DNA of 49,180 nucleotides. Origin: Collinsella sp. (GTDB lineage Bacteria > Actinomycetota > Coriobacteriia > Coriobacteriales > Coriobacteriaceae). Positions 9,300-18,137 of the stretch are shown here, one piece after another. Both the position numbers and the translations under genes were made by a program. Within the stretch, counting starts at the first letter, position 1; the number at the start of each line of letters is the position of its first letter. The stretch spans positions 12,758 through 61,937 of the forward strand of contig DXMF01000052.1 of NCBI GenBank assembly GCA_019414345.1. Direction: 5' to 3'. Under the pieces are notes generated by a model. The model was not told the DNA's origin, did no database searches, and was given only the letters and a program-made list of their open reading frames with translations.

Positions 9300-11285
9300 A
9301 TGAAGCTCGCGCTTGCACAGATCGATATGCGCCTGGGTGATATTGAGGGCATTTGCGGCCGCATCGAGGACCAGGCTCGTCTGGCCCACGAGCGCGGGGC
9401 GCGCGTGCTGTGCGTTCCGGCTCCGCTCTTTATGGGCGCCATGCCCGGTGGCCTGGTGGGCGCTGCCGACTTTGAGCACGACGTGCTTGCCGGTTTGACT
9501 GGTGTCGCCGAGCGTATCCAGGAGCTTGACATGATCTGCATCGTGCCCGCGGCGGTTTCGTTTGAGGGCCAGCCGCTGCTCGACTACATGATGCTCAAGG
9601 ACGGTCATGTGGTGCCGGCGCGTTCGAGCATTGCCCTGCAGCGTGGCGAGAACAACGACACACGTTGGGCGCCGCCGGTGTTCGACGTGGACGGCGTGCG
9701 CATCGCCGTGATTTTTGACTTGGACCGCGAACTCGAGATGCTGCCGACCGGTGTTGACCTCATTGCGTATTTCCAATTCAACGCGTTTGACATGACCGAC
9801 CGCGAGACTGCCGCCATTGCTGCCGTTCGCAGCGGCGCCTACCGCAAGATCGCATCCAAGCGCAGCGTGTGGTTTGCCTGCATGGCGCCGGTCGGTGCCT
9901 ATGACGAGTCGGTGTATACCGGCGGTTCGTTTGTGCTCGACGACTGCGGTCGCGTGGTGGCCCAGGCGCCGTGCTTTGAGGAGAGCCTGCTGGTTCAGGA
10001 GATTCAGCGCGGCGTGATGCTCGATGCCCTGGAGGATCACGAACTGCCCGAGTTCCGTTCCGAGGAGTGGCTGTGGCAGGCGCTGGTGCTCGCCGTGCGC
10101 GACAACGCCCGAGCCCACGGTGCGTCGCGTGCTGTGGTGGCGCTCGAGGGTGACTTGCCGTCGTCCCTGCTGGCGGCGCTGGCCGTCGACGCTCTGGGCC
10201 CGCGCAATGTGATTGGCCTGGTGCTGGGGCGCAACCGTATCTTTACGCCGGCGCAGGAAGAAGCCGAGGCTGCCCGCTGTGCCGCCGTCCGCGCCATCGC
10301 CGAGCGTCTGCACATTCGCACCGTCGAGCGCGATGCACCGGATGCGGCGCGCGTGCTCGATCGCGACGTGTCGGCGGGCGATGCCGAGCGCCTGCGCTCG
10401 CGCACGCTGGGCCTGATGCTGGAGGATACGGCGCTCGAGCTGGGTGCGATGGCGCTGAGCCCGCTGTCCAAAACCGAGTACGCGCTGGCGGCGCCGGCGC
10501 TTTGCGGCGGCTACCAGGGCGACTTTGCGCCCTTTGGCGATGTGTACCTGTCGACGCTTGAGTTTGTGGCGCGTGTGCGCAACCGCACGTCTGCCGTGGT
10601 GCCCCAAGAGCTCGTGACGCTCAACGCAGTGGAAGATTGTATGGAGCGCGTGCTGGCGCAGGCGCTCTCGACGCTCGACGGTCCGGTCGATATGCTCGAC
10701 CGTGCGGCACAGCTGCTCGGCGGGCTTGAGCCGGGTGAGGTCGATGGCGCGCTCGAGGCGCACGTGGACCGCAATCGATCTTTCGACGACATCCCGATGG
10801 CCGCTGGCAAGCCTGAGGCCTGCTCGCTGCTGCTGATGCTCGTTCGACAGGGTGAGGCTGCCCGCCGCATGTTGCCGATGGCGCCGATCGTCTCGGCCCG
10901 TTCGTTTGCCGAGCGTGCCTGGCCGTATATGCTCGCGTGGTCCGACCTGGGGCTTAACGGCAAGGAGCGTATGACGGTCGATTCGCTGGCGCGCGCCGAG
11001 GTGCGCCGTTTTGCTGACGAGGATACGAGCGAGCGCGTGCGAAACGAGATGATGGGCGTGCTGGGCGAGCTACTGGGTATTTCGCCCGAGCAAATGGAGG
11101 AGCTGCGCTCTGAGGACGGTCAGCGTCGTTTACACGAGGGAATGAAAAAGTTCGAGGGCGAGGTTCAGGACGCCATCGATAAGATGATGGGCGGCCAGGG
11201 TGGCCCGCAGGGTGGGCCCCAGGGTGGCCCGATGCCGCATCCGCCGGTTGATCCCCGACAATTTCCGTTCTTCTCTCAGAACTAG
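9300..11285 (+). CDS. NAD+ synthetase-like protein with both active sites degenerate
   Basis: The 661-residue protein has the layout of glutamine-dependent NAD synthetase: a nitrilase-fold glutaminase domain (residues 1-250), then an ATP-pyrophosphatase domain. The key residues are missing. The nitrilase Glu in a PEL..GY motif is replaced in VPAPLFMGA (Ala41). The Lys of the PKxYLP strand is lost in VVPARSS. The Cys of the ICEDLW strand is lost in AVIFDLDREL. In the synthetase domain the SGGxDS ATP loop reads EGDLPSS (about 283), although LLAALAVDALGPRNVIG downstream is well preserved. A Gly/Pro/Gln-rich tail ends the protein. The start at 9300 follows AAAGGG. Catalysis of NAD formation is unlikely; a regulatory or scaffold role is possible but not shown. 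Confidence 0.8.
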   Translation: MKLALAQIDMRLGDIEGICGRIEDQARLAHERGARVLCVPAPLFMGAMPGGLVGAADFEHDVLAGLTGVAERIQELDMICIVPAAVSFEGQPLLDYMMLKDGHVVPARSSIALQRGENNDTRWAPPVFDVDGVRIAVIFDLDRELEMLPTGVDLIAYFQFNAFDMTDRETAAIAAVRSGAYRKIASKRSVWFACMAPVGAYDESVYTGGSFVLDDCGRVVAQAPCFEESLLVQEIQRGVMLDALEDHELPEFRSEEWLWQALVLAVRDNARAHGASRAVVALEGDLPSSLLAALAVDALGPRNVIGLVLGRNRIFTPAQEEAEAARCAAVRAIAERLHIRTVERDAPDAARVLDRDVSAGDAERLRSRTLGLMLEDTALELGAMALSPLSKTEYALAAPALCGGYQGDFAPFGDVYLSTLEFVARVRNRTSAVVPQELVTLNAVEDCMERVLAQALSTLDGPVDMLDRAAQLLGGLEPGEVDGALEAHVDRNRSFDDIPMAAGKPEACSLLLMLVRQGEAARRMLPMAPIVSARSFAERAWPYMLAWSDLGLNGKERMTVDSLARAEVRRFADEDTSERVRNEMMGVLGELLGISPEQMEELRSEDGQRRLHEGMKKFEGEVQDAIDKMMGGQGGPQGGPQGGPMPHPPVDPRQFPFFSQN

Positions 11286-11293
11286 GTCGCTGC

Positions 11294-11391
11294 GCGCCCG
11301 CCAGAGCGGCAATCTGCCTTTCAATCGTCGGACATGACCGCCAGGTCAATGCCCTCCTCTTTCAAGGCACCTTACTCGCTCTGGCGGGCGC
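11294..11391. repeat. 15-bp inverted repeat flanking a 68-base spacer
   Basis: GCGCCCGCCAGAGCG (11294-11308) and its exact reverse complement (11377-11391) lie between the NadE-like gene and ruvC. There is no T run and no reading frame inside. It may be a small dispersed element or a long-range RNA hairpin. Confidence 0.55.
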
Positions 11392-11527
11392 TCGCTTGCG
11401 TATACTCAACCTACAATTCGATCTCGGCTGACTTATAGGGCTAGCGTTGTGTTATTCTAGAACAGACGTTCGTGAATGATGCGCGGGGCCTTGTCTTGCG
11501 CTGTGCTTGTGGCGAGGGGAGGTCGGC

Positions 11528-12049
11528 TTGGTTATCTTGGGCATTGACCCCGGTTTGGCTCATACGGGTTGGGGGATTATCGAGGAGCGGCGTGGCGAGG
11601 TTCGCTGCCGTGCCTATGGCTGCATCGAGACCAGTGCCGGAAGTCCGCTCGCGGTGCGCCTGTCGCATATCGCCCATGACCTTAAGGATGTCGTTGAGCG
11701 TTGTCGACCCGACACGGCTGCTGTCGAGAGCATCTACTTTGGCGCCAACGTTCGTTCGGCCATCCCCACGGCGCATGCCCGCGGTGCTGCACTCGTCGCA
11801 CTTTCGGAATGCGCGCTCGAGATTGGCGAGTACACGCCCATGCAGATCAAACAGGCTGTGGTGGGCACTGGCGCCGCGGACAAGCGGCAGGTCGCCTACA
11901 TGGTACGCACACTCACACAGCTCGATCACGACCCGCATCCCGACCATGCCGCCGATGCCCTGGCCTGCGCCATCTGCCACGTAAACCTCAGCCGCACCCG
12001 CGCCCTCACCGGTGGCGAGTTCTATCAACAGAGAGGAACCGGATACTGA
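11528..12049 (+). CDS. ruvC: Holliday junction endonuclease RuvC
   Basis: Resolves Holliday junctions by paired nicks as a dimer, working with RuvAB in homologous recombination. The product begins MVILGIDPGLAHTGWG, carrying the first catalytic Asp. VESIYFG carries the central Glu, and HPDHAADALA carries the C-terminal acidic pair, so the active site is complete. A TTG start at 11528 is chosen because GAGGGGAGG (11514-11522) sits five bases upstream and the protein then begins exactly as the family does; an upstream TTG at 11507 would precede that ribosome site. The length is 173 residues, normal for the family. The stop codon overlaps the ruvA start by one base (TGATG), so the two are translationally coupled. 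Confidence 0.95.
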   Translation: MVILGIDPGLAHTGWGIIEERRGEVRCRAYGCIETSAGSPLAVRLSHIAHDLKDVVERCRPDTAAVESIYFGANVRSAIPTAHARGAALVALSECALEIGEYTPMQIKQAVVGTGAADKRQVAYMVRTLTQLDHDPHPDHAADALACAICHVNLSRTRALTGGEFYQQRGTGY

Positions 12050-12669
12050 TGATTTCCCAGCTCCACGGAACGCTTGTCGAGGCCACGATGAGCTCTGCTG
12101 TCGTCGATGTGTCGGGCGTTGGCTTTGAGCTCGGCATCTCGGGCAGCACTGCGGCCACGTTGCCGACGCCCGGTGGCGAGGTCTGCCTCTACACGCGTAT
12201 GCAGGTGCGCGAGGACGCCATGACACTTTTCGGTTTTTCCTCAAAGGATGAGCGCATGATGTTCGACCGGCTCGTGTCCGTTTCGGGCGTTGGCCCGCGC
12301 CTGGCGCTTGCCGTGCTTTCCACCTATACCGTGGGGCAGCTGTATTCGCTGGTGATGGCCGAGGACGACAAGGGCATGGCCAAGGTACCCGGTGTGGGCA
12401 AAAAGACAGCTCAGCGCCTGATCCTGGAACTCAAGAGCACCTTTGCCAAGGATAAGGGCTTTGTGCCGGTCGACGTGATTCCCGGACAGGTTGCGATGCC
12501 CGTGCCCGCTGCCGCTCCCTCGGTGATCGATGATGCCCGTGCGGCGCTCCTTTCCATGGGCTTTAGCCCGCAGGAGACCGATGTTGCCCTGAGCGGGTAT
12601 GATGGGCAGAATATGCGTGTCGAGGATCTGCTCGGCGCGGCGCTTAAGCGACTTGGAATGGATGCGTGA
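12049..12669 (+). CDS. ruvA: Holliday junction branch migration protein RuvA
   Basis: Tetrameric junction-binding subunit that loads RuvB. The 206-residue product has an N-terminal OB fold (MISQLHGTLVEATMSSAVVD). Two helix-hairpin-helix motifs follow (SVSGVGPRLALAVLS and VPGVGKKTAQRLILELK). A proline/alanine linker leads to the C-terminal RuvB-contacting domain (ARAALLSMGFSPQETDVAL). The ATG overlaps the ruvC stop by one base, and its own stop overlaps the ruvB ATG by one base. GAGAGGAA just upstream serves as ribosome site. Confidence 0.96.
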   Translation: MISQLHGTLVEATMSSAVVDVSGVGFELGISGSTAATLPTPGGEVCLYTRMQVREDAMTLFGFSSKDERMMFDRLVSVSGVGPRLALAVLSTYTVGQLYSLVMAEDDKGMAKVPGVGKKTAQRLILELKSTFAKDKGFVPVDVIPGQVAMPVPAAAPSVIDDARAALLSMGFSPQETDVALSGYDGQNMRVEDLLGAALKRLGMDA

Positions 12670-13736
12670 TGTGGGAAGCCGGTGACTCTCAGGACTTGTG
12701 GGCGACGCCCGGTAACTCGCCGGCGGCATCCATGGCGCACGGCGAGCGCATGGTGGGCTCGGAGCTGACGGCCGAGGACCTCGATGTCGACCGCACTTTG
12801 CGCCCCCAGCGCCTGGACGACTACTGCGGCCAGGAGCACATCAAGCAGAGCCTGCGCGTGTTGATCGAAGCGGCGCAGAACCGTGGCGAGACGCTCGACC
12901 ACGTGATTTTCTCGGGTCCTCCGGGCCTGGGCAAGACCACGCTGGCCACCGTTATCGCCAACGAGCTGGGCGCTCAGATCAAGACCACGAGTGGCCCCGC
13001 CATCGCGCGCACGGGCGACCTGGCGGCCATCCTTACTAACTTGCAGCCGGGTGATGTGCTGTTTATCGACGAGATCCACCGCCTCAACCGTTCGGTCGAG
13101 GAGGTCCTGTACCCCGCGATGGAGGACTTTGCCCTCGATATCGTGATTGGCAAGGGTCCGGCGGCGCGCTCGATTCGCCTGGATATCCCCAAGTTTACGC
13201 TGGTAGCGGCAACGACTCGCTCGGGCATGTTGACCGGCCCACTACGCGACCGTTTTGGCATTTCGTATCGCCTGGATTACTACACCGTCGAGGAGCTCGC
13301 CCAGATTGTGACACGCTCGGCGACCATTCTGGGTGTGACGATCGACCATGCCAGTGCACTCGAGATCGGCTCGCGTTCCCGCGGTACGCCGCGTCTTGCC
13401 AACCGTCTGCTCAAGCGCGTGCGCGACTACGCGCAGGTGCGCGGCAACGGTCCTATTGAGCTTGACATTTGCCGTCAGGCGCTCGAGTTCTTTGAGATCG
13501 ACGAGCTTGGTCTGGACTGGATGGACATTCGCATCTTGGAGACGCTTGCCAAGACGTTCTCCGGCCGTGCCGTGGGCCTGACGACGCTTGCTAGCGCGGT
13601 GGGCGAGGACCCGGGTACGCTTGAGGATGTCTACGAGCCCTATCTGCTGCAGTGCGGCTTGATGATTCGCACGCCCCAGGGCCGCCAGGCAACGCTTCGC
13701 ACCTTTGAGCATTTGGGTATTGAACCGACCCTGTAG
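12669..13736 (+). CDS. ruvB: Holliday junction branch migration ATPase RuvB
   Basis: Hexameric AAA+ motor that drives branch migration at junctions bound by RuvA. The 355-residue product shows Walker A GPPGLGKTT, Walker B FIDEIHRLN, sensor 1 VAATTRSGMLT and the arginine-finger region GPLRDRFGISYRLDYY. A C-terminal winged helix follows (GLTTLASAVGEDPGTLEDV). About 40 residues precede the conserved LRPQRLDDYCGQEHIK, slightly longer than in E. coli. The ATG at 12669 overlaps the ruvA stop (TGATG). This is the last gene of the ruvCAB operon; about 100 bases separate it from the next promoter. Confidence 0.97.
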   Translation: MWEAGDSQDLWATPGNSPAASMAHGERMVGSELTAEDLDVDRTLRPQRLDDYCGQEHIKQSLRVLIEAAQNRGETLDHVIFSGPPGLGKTTLATVIANELGAQIKTTSGPAIARTGDLAAILTNLQPGDVLFIDEIHRLNRSVEEVLYPAMEDFALDIVIGKGPAARSIRLDIPKFTLVAATTRSGMLTGPLRDRFGISYRLDYYTVEELAQIVTRSATILGVTIDHASALEIGSRSRGTPRLANRLLKRVRDYAQVRGNGPIELDICRQALEFFEIDELGLDWMDIRILETLAKTFSGRAVGLTTLASAVGEDPGTLEDVYEPYLLQCGLMIRTPQGRQATLRTFEHLGIEPTL

Positions 13737-13833
13737 GAATGGGCTTGTTTTAGCGCATCTGTAGGCTATCGCTGGGCATCGGGTAAACATATCGCCGTTC
13801 ATCGGTTATGGGCGTTTTACTATTGCGCGCCCG

Positions 13834-13842
13834 TGCTATGCT
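13834..13842 (+). promoter_or_regulatory. Putative extended -10 promoter of fhs
   Basis: TGCTATGCT, an extended -10 (TGn plus TATGCT), lies 40 bases before the fhs start codon. No convincing -35 is seen, as is usual for extended -10 sites. Confidence 0.4.
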
Positions 13843-13882
13843 GAATTGGTCTTTTTCTCATTCGGTAACGAAAGGACCGCCC

Positions 13883-15550
13883 ATGCCTACTGACATCGAA
13901 ATCGCACGTTCTGTCACGCCGCTGCCTATTACCGAGGTGGCCAAGAACGCCGGCGTCGACGTTAAGCACCTTATTCCGTACGGCTTCGACAAGGCTAAGG
14001 TCGACTATTCACTGCTCAACGAGCCGACTGATCACCAGGCCAAGCTCGTTCTCGTGACCGCTATCAACCCAACGCCTGCGGGCGAGGGCAAGACCACCAC
14101 GACCATCGGTCTGGCCGATGGCCTGCGTCGCCGCGGCGTCAAGAGTGCCGTGGCCCTGCGCGAGCCTTCGCTCGGCCCTGTCTTTGGCGTTAAGGGCGGT
14201 GCTGCCGGTGGCGGCTGGGCTCAGGTGATCCCCATGGAGGATATCAACCTGCACTTTACCGGCGACTTCCACGCTATCGGTGCTGCCAACAACCTGCTGG
14301 CCGCCATGCTTGATAACCACATCCAGCAGGGCAATCAGCTCGGTATTGACGTTAAGCGCATCACCTGGAAGCGCGTCGTCGACATGAACGACCGTCAGCT
14401 GCGCCATGTTATCGATGGCATTGGTGGTAAGGCCCAGGGCGTGCCGCGCGAGGACGGCTTCGACATCACCGTCGCCTCCGAGGTCATGGCAATCCTGTGC
14501 CTGTCTACGAGCATCAACGACCTCAAGGAACGCTTGGGTGAGATTGTCGTCGGCTATAGCTTTGCCGGCGAGCCCGTCCGTGCCCGCGACCTCAAGGCCC
14601 AGGGTGCCATGGCCGCGTTGCTTAAGGACGCGCTCAAGCCCAACCTGGTGCAAACGCTCGAGGGCACGCCCGCGTTTGTCCACGGCGGTCCCTTCGCCAA
14701 CATTGCCCACGGCTGCAACTCTATCATGGCCACGCGTATGGCGATGCGCTTTGGCGATGTCGCTATTACCGAGGCCGGCTTCGGTGCCGATCTGGGTGCC
14801 GAGAAGTTCCTCGACATCAAGTGCCGCATGACGGGCGTTCGCCCCAGCGCTGTCGTGATCGTCGCGACCGCTCGTGCGCTGAAGTACAACGGTGGCGTCG
14901 CCAAGGCCGACCTCAACGAGGAGAATCTCGAGGCACTCAAGGCTGGCATGCCCAACCTGCTGCGTCACGTCGACAACATCCAGAACGTTTATGGTCTGCC
15001 CTGCGTGGTCGCCATCAACCGATTCCCGACGGACACCGAGGCCGAGCTTGCGCTCATCGAGTCCGAGTGCCAGAAGCTCGGCGTCAACGTTAAGCTATCC
15101 GAGGTCTGGGCCAAGGGCGGCGAGGGCGCGCTCGAGCTGGCCGATGAGGTTATGCGTCTGATTGAGCAGCCGAGTGAGCTCAAGTTTGCCTATGAGGACG
15201 GCGCCGATGTGGCCGACGCTCTCGAGGCCATTGCCACCAAGGTCTACCGCGCCGACGGCGTTGACTTTACGCCGGCCGCCAAGCGCCAGCTCGCCGAGCT
15301 GCGCGAGAACGGCTTTGGCAACCTGCCGGTGTGCGTCGCCAAGACGCAGTACAGCTTTAGCGACAACGCCAAGGCCCTGGGCGCTCCCGAGAACTTCCGC
15401 ATCACCGTGCGTGAGCTCAAGGTTTCTGCCGGCGCCCACTTTGTGGTCGCGCTGACCGGCAGTGTTCTGACCATGCCGGGTCTGCCCAAGGTGCCCGCGG
15501 CCGAAAACATCGACGTCGACAACGACGGCAACATCACCGGTCTGTTCTAA
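13883..15550 (+). CDS. fhs: Formate-tetrahydrofolate ligase
   Basis: Joins formate to tetrahydrofolate with ATP, giving 10-formyl-THF for purines, formyl-Met and the methyl branch of one-carbon metabolism. The 555-residue protein has the P-loop TPAGEGKTTTTIGL near residue 65. It also has the family signatures GVKGGAAGGGWAQVIPMED and VATARALKYNGG. Length and motifs match the standard enzyme. The ATG at 13883 follows AAAGGA (13871-13876) at normal spacing; upstream in-frame ATGs have none. The gene is monocistronic, between an extended -10 promoter and a strong terminator. FchA and FolD, the next two steps, are encoded about 11 kb away in this window. Confidence 0.97.
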   Translation: MPTDIEIARSVTPLPITEVAKNAGVDVKHLIPYGFDKAKVDYSLLNEPTDHQAKLVLVTAINPTPAGEGKTTTTIGLADGLRRRGVKSAVALREPSLGPVFGVKGGAAGGGWAQVIPMEDINLHFTGDFHAIGAANNLLAAMLDNHIQQGNQLGIDVKRITWKRVVDMNDRQLRHVIDGIGGKAQGVPREDGFDITVASEVMAILCLSTSINDLKERLGEIVVGYSFAGEPVRARDLKAQGAMAALLKDALKPNLVQTLEGTPAFVHGGPFANIAHGCNSIMATRMAMRFGDVAITEAGFGADLGAEKFLDIKCRMTGVRPSAVVIVATARALKYNGGVAKADLNEENLEALKAGMPNLLRHVDNIQNVYGLPCVVAINRFPTDTEAELALIESECQKLGVNVKLSEVWAKGGEGALELADEVMRLIEQPSELKFAYEDGADVADALEAIATKVYRADGVDFTPAAKRQLAELRENGFGNLPVCVAKTQYSFSDNAKALGAPENFRITVRELKVSAGAHFVVALTGSVLTMPGLPKVPAAENIDVDNDGNITGLF

Positions 15551-15575
15551 GCCTGCTGTCCATAGCTGCTAGCCC

Positions 15576-15611
15576 GCCCCGCCGCGCCCACAAGGCACGG
15601 CGGGGCTTTTT
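15576..15611 (+). terminator. Intrinsic terminator of fhs
   Basis: The stem GCCCCGCCG/CGGCGGGGC (15576-15584 with 15598-15606) is followed by a T run, 26 bases after the stop codon. Confidence 0.88.
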
Positions 15612-15729
15612 GATCCTTAGGCCCGCGCATGTCTTGTAGATACCGACGGACTCTGCCCGTCATAGGCTTTTGCGCGGGTAGAATGCATGGATAGCTTGAG
15701 GCTCACGCGCGACGGAAAGGAATCGTTGC

Positions 15730-16719
15730 ATGGATCAGGACAAGACAACCGTGATGGGCGGCTACGGTTCCGCGCAGGTTGGCGATAGCGCCGATGCGAC
15801 CCGCGTTGTTCCCAACCCCGGTTATACCGACCCCGCCGCGACGCAGCCTTCTGCCGAGCCCACCCGGGTTATGGGCTATGGCGACACGGCGCAGGATTCT
15901 TACGCTGCATCTTCGCAAGGCCCCTATGGCAACGCAGCCCCGGATCCGTTTGATTACGCGCCGCAGGATTCTTATGCTGCCTCGACGCCGAATCCCTATG
16001 ATGACCTGCCGCAGAATCCCATTCCGCAGCCTCAGCAGACGACGTATATGCCTCGCACGGCGCAGCCTCGCTACGAGTCGCGCGAGCCGTATCGCGAGTA
16101 CCCCAAGTCGATTCCGCAATATGGCGAGGACGAGGAGAAGAAGCCGTCGCGTTCGTCGAGCGTGATCAAGAAGATCCTCATCGTGCTGGCAATCTTCTTT
16201 GCGCTGTCGGTTGTGTTTGCCATCGTGTCGGGCATGCTCAACAAGCGAGGGAGTTCAACGGCCGATACCACTGCCGAGCAAACCGAGTCCGCCTCGTCTA
16301 GCACCGTCGATCTGAGTGATATCCCGGGGCAGTACTGGTCCAACGCCAAGAAGATCCTCAAGTCGCGCGGCGCCGATCTTTCGAATGCCGTGGTCCTGAC
16401 TGATGATGGCTCAACGCCCGTCGTCGATGCCAACTGGGTCGTTACTTCTGCCTACTATAACGACAACGGCAACCTCGAAATTCAACTCACGCACAAGAAC
16501 AGCTCGGGCAACTCGTCCGACGGCCAAAGCGGTACCGACAGTTCGAGCTCCAATACGCTGGAGGACTTGAGCAACAAGGCACAGGAGTTGGGAGACAAGG
16601 CGCAAGAGCTGGGCGACACGGCACAAAACCTGGGCGATACCGCGCAGAACTTGGGCGGCATGGCGACGGATGCCTGGAACGCCCTGCAAAACGGCATCTC
16701 GGGCGCGCAGGGAAACTAG
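15730..16719 (+). CDS. Single-pass membrane protein with Pro-rich cytoplasmic part and C-terminal heptad repeats
   Basis: I do not recognise a named family. The 329-residue protein begins with a Pro/Gln/Tyr-rich, low-complexity segment (residues 1-140) with repeats such as PQDSYAAS. One membrane helix follows at about 146-168 (KKILIVLAIFFALSVVFAIV), preceded by lysines, which suggests the N-terminus stays inside. The outer part has a domain of about 70 residues (SDIPGQYWSNAKKILKSRG to EIQLTHKN) that resembles a PASTA module in length and pattern, though this is uncertain. It ends with near-identical heptads (KAQELGD, TAQNLGD) that could form a coiled coil. A GGAAAGGA ribosome site precedes the ATG. 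It converges on the cation transporter gene with only 18 bases between the stops. Confidence 0.75.
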   Translation: MDQDKTTVMGGYGSAQVGDSADATRVVPNPGYTDPAATQPSAEPTRVMGYGDTAQDSYAASSQGPYGNAAPDPFDYAPQDSYAASTPNPYDDLPQNPIPQPQQTTYMPRTAQPRYESREPYREYPKSIPQYGEDEEKKPSRSSSVIKKILIVLAIFFALSVVFAIVSGMLNKRGSSTADTTAEQTESASSSTVDLSDIPGQYWSNAKKILKSRGADLSNAVVLTDDGSTPVVDANWVVTSAYYNDNGNLEIQLTHKNSSGNSSDGQSGTDSSSSNTLEDLSNKAQELGDKAQELGDTAQNLGDTAQNLGGMATDAWNALQNGISGAQGN

Positions 16720-16737
16720 CGGACGAGCGGAGCGGGG

Positions 16738-17919
16738 CTACAGCTGCTCGGCCGGACGCTCGGGCGAGCTAAAGCCCGAATCAAACGTGACGACGCATGA
16801 GACGTCGGGCCGGCGCTCGTGCACGATGCGCGTGACGAGCTCCAGCAGCTCCTCGTCGGATATGTCAAAGCTGTCGGGACGCACCAGGTCAAACGAAACG
16901 AACCCGTCGTGCTCGTGCAGGTCGTGGATGGAGAGCGCGGGATCGATCTGCATGACGCCGCGCTTGACCCAGCCGCGCAGGTCGTCGCCAGTGGTGGCGA
17001 TGGGGTCGCAGTGCAGCGTGATATCGATGCCCATCTGGCGCTTGATGTCGTGCTCGATGGTGTCCAGAATCTCGTGGTGCTCAAATGCGTCGCCCTCGCC
17101 GGGCATCTCCACGTGGGCGCTGGCAAACTGACGACCGGGGCCGTAGTCGTGCACCATGAGGTCGTGCGTACCCAAGACCTGCGGATAGGACATGATCTTG
17201 TCGCGGATTGCCTGGACGAGCTTGGGGTCGGGCGCTTGCCCCAGCAACGGGCTGATGGCGTCACGCACTAGGCCCATGCCGCTGATGCAGATAAAGATGC
17301 CCACACCCAGGCCTGCCCAGCCATCGAGGTCAAAGCCGGTCGTCTGCGAAATAAACGCCGCCACCAAGACCGAGCCCGAGGTGATGACGTCGTTTTTGGA
17401 GTCCTGTGCCGTGGCGATGAGCGTCTCCGAGTCGATGCGATCGCCCAGCGTGCGGTTGAACGCTGCCATCCAGAGCTTAACGAGCATGGACAGAACAAGG
17501 GCGGCCATGGAGAGCGCCGAATACACGGTGGGGGAAGGCTTGATGATCTTAGTGACCGACTCGAGGATCAGATTGATGCCGACGGCGCAAACCAGGACGG
17601 CGACGAACAGGCCGGCTAGGTACTCATAGCGACCGTGGCCATAGGGGTGGCCTTCGTCTGCCGGGCGGCTGGCAAGGCGGAACCCGAGCAGGCTCACGAT
17701 GTTGCTCGAGGCATCGGAGAGGTTGTTGAAAGCGTCGGCGATGAGGGAGACGGAGCCGGCGAGCAGGCCCGCGATGCCCTTGGCCAGGCACAGGGTGATG
17801 TTGAGGCCAATGCAGACGAGGCTTGCGGAAAAGCCCGCGTTGGTGCGGCAAGATGCATCGACCGGCTCGCTCTCGCTGCCGGGAACAAGCGTATGTACCA
17901 GCCGATTTACAAATAGCAT
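16738..17919 (-). CDS. Cation diffusion facilitator family transporter
   Basis: Proton-driven efflux of a divalent metal across the cytoplasmic membrane. The 393-residue protein has about six membrane helices and a cytoplasmic C-terminal dimerisation domain (near MGIDITLHCDPI). The metal site in helix 2 is DAFNNLSD and in helix 5 it is DSKND. Aspartates at all four positions are more typical of Mn2+/Fe2+ exporters than of zinc exporters, which usually carry His; the substrate is therefore inferred as Mn2+ or Fe2+. The HPYGHGRYEYLAGL loop is a family hallmark. The start at 17919 is favoured because GTGAGGA lies eight bases upstream; longer starts lack a ribosome site. It is divergent from the zinc-ribbon gene at 18138. 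Confidence 0.9.
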   Translation of the reverse strand: MLFVNRLVHTLVPGSESEPVDASCRTNAGFSASLVCIGLNITLCLAKGIAGLLAGSVSLIADAFNNLSDASSNIVSLLGFRLASRPADEGHPYGHGRYEYLAGLFVAVLVCAVGINLILESVTKIIKPSPTVYSALSMAALVLSMLVKLWMAAFNRTLGDRIDSETLIATAQDSKNDVITSGSVLVAAFISQTTGFDLDGWAGLGVGIFICISGMGLVRDAISPLLGQAPDPKLVQAIRDKIMSYPQVLGTHDLMVHDYGPGRQFASAHVEMPGEGDAFEHHEILDTIEHDIKRQMGIDITLHCDPIATTGDDLRGWVKRGVMQIDPALSIHDLHEHDGFVSFDLVRPDSFDISDEELLELVTRIVHERRPDVSCVVTFDSGFSSPERPAEQL

Positions 17920-18090
17920 AGCGGTCGTCCTCACAATCATGTTTAAGGGGATAGTGTAGCTCGCGCGGGGGCGCCGTGCACCGATGCTCAGAAAATGCAG
18001 CAATAGTCTGCCGGTGCTAACGAGCGAGCCTTCTCGTCTGCCTGGGTGGTCCATTTTGGGCCACATGGGTATGGGCATGTGCCTGTTTGC

Positions 18091-18109
18091 TCGACATACT
18101 TAATGTCGA
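18091..18109. promoter_or_regulatory. Palindrome upstream of zinc-ribbon gene
   Basis: TCGACAT and ATGTCGA flank a 5-base spacer, ending 14 bases before the ribosome site of the gene at 18138. Size and place fit an operator or a 5' UTR hairpin. Confidence 0.4.
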
Positions 18110-18137
18110 CAGCCCCTGTGCAAAGGAGGACGTTTCC

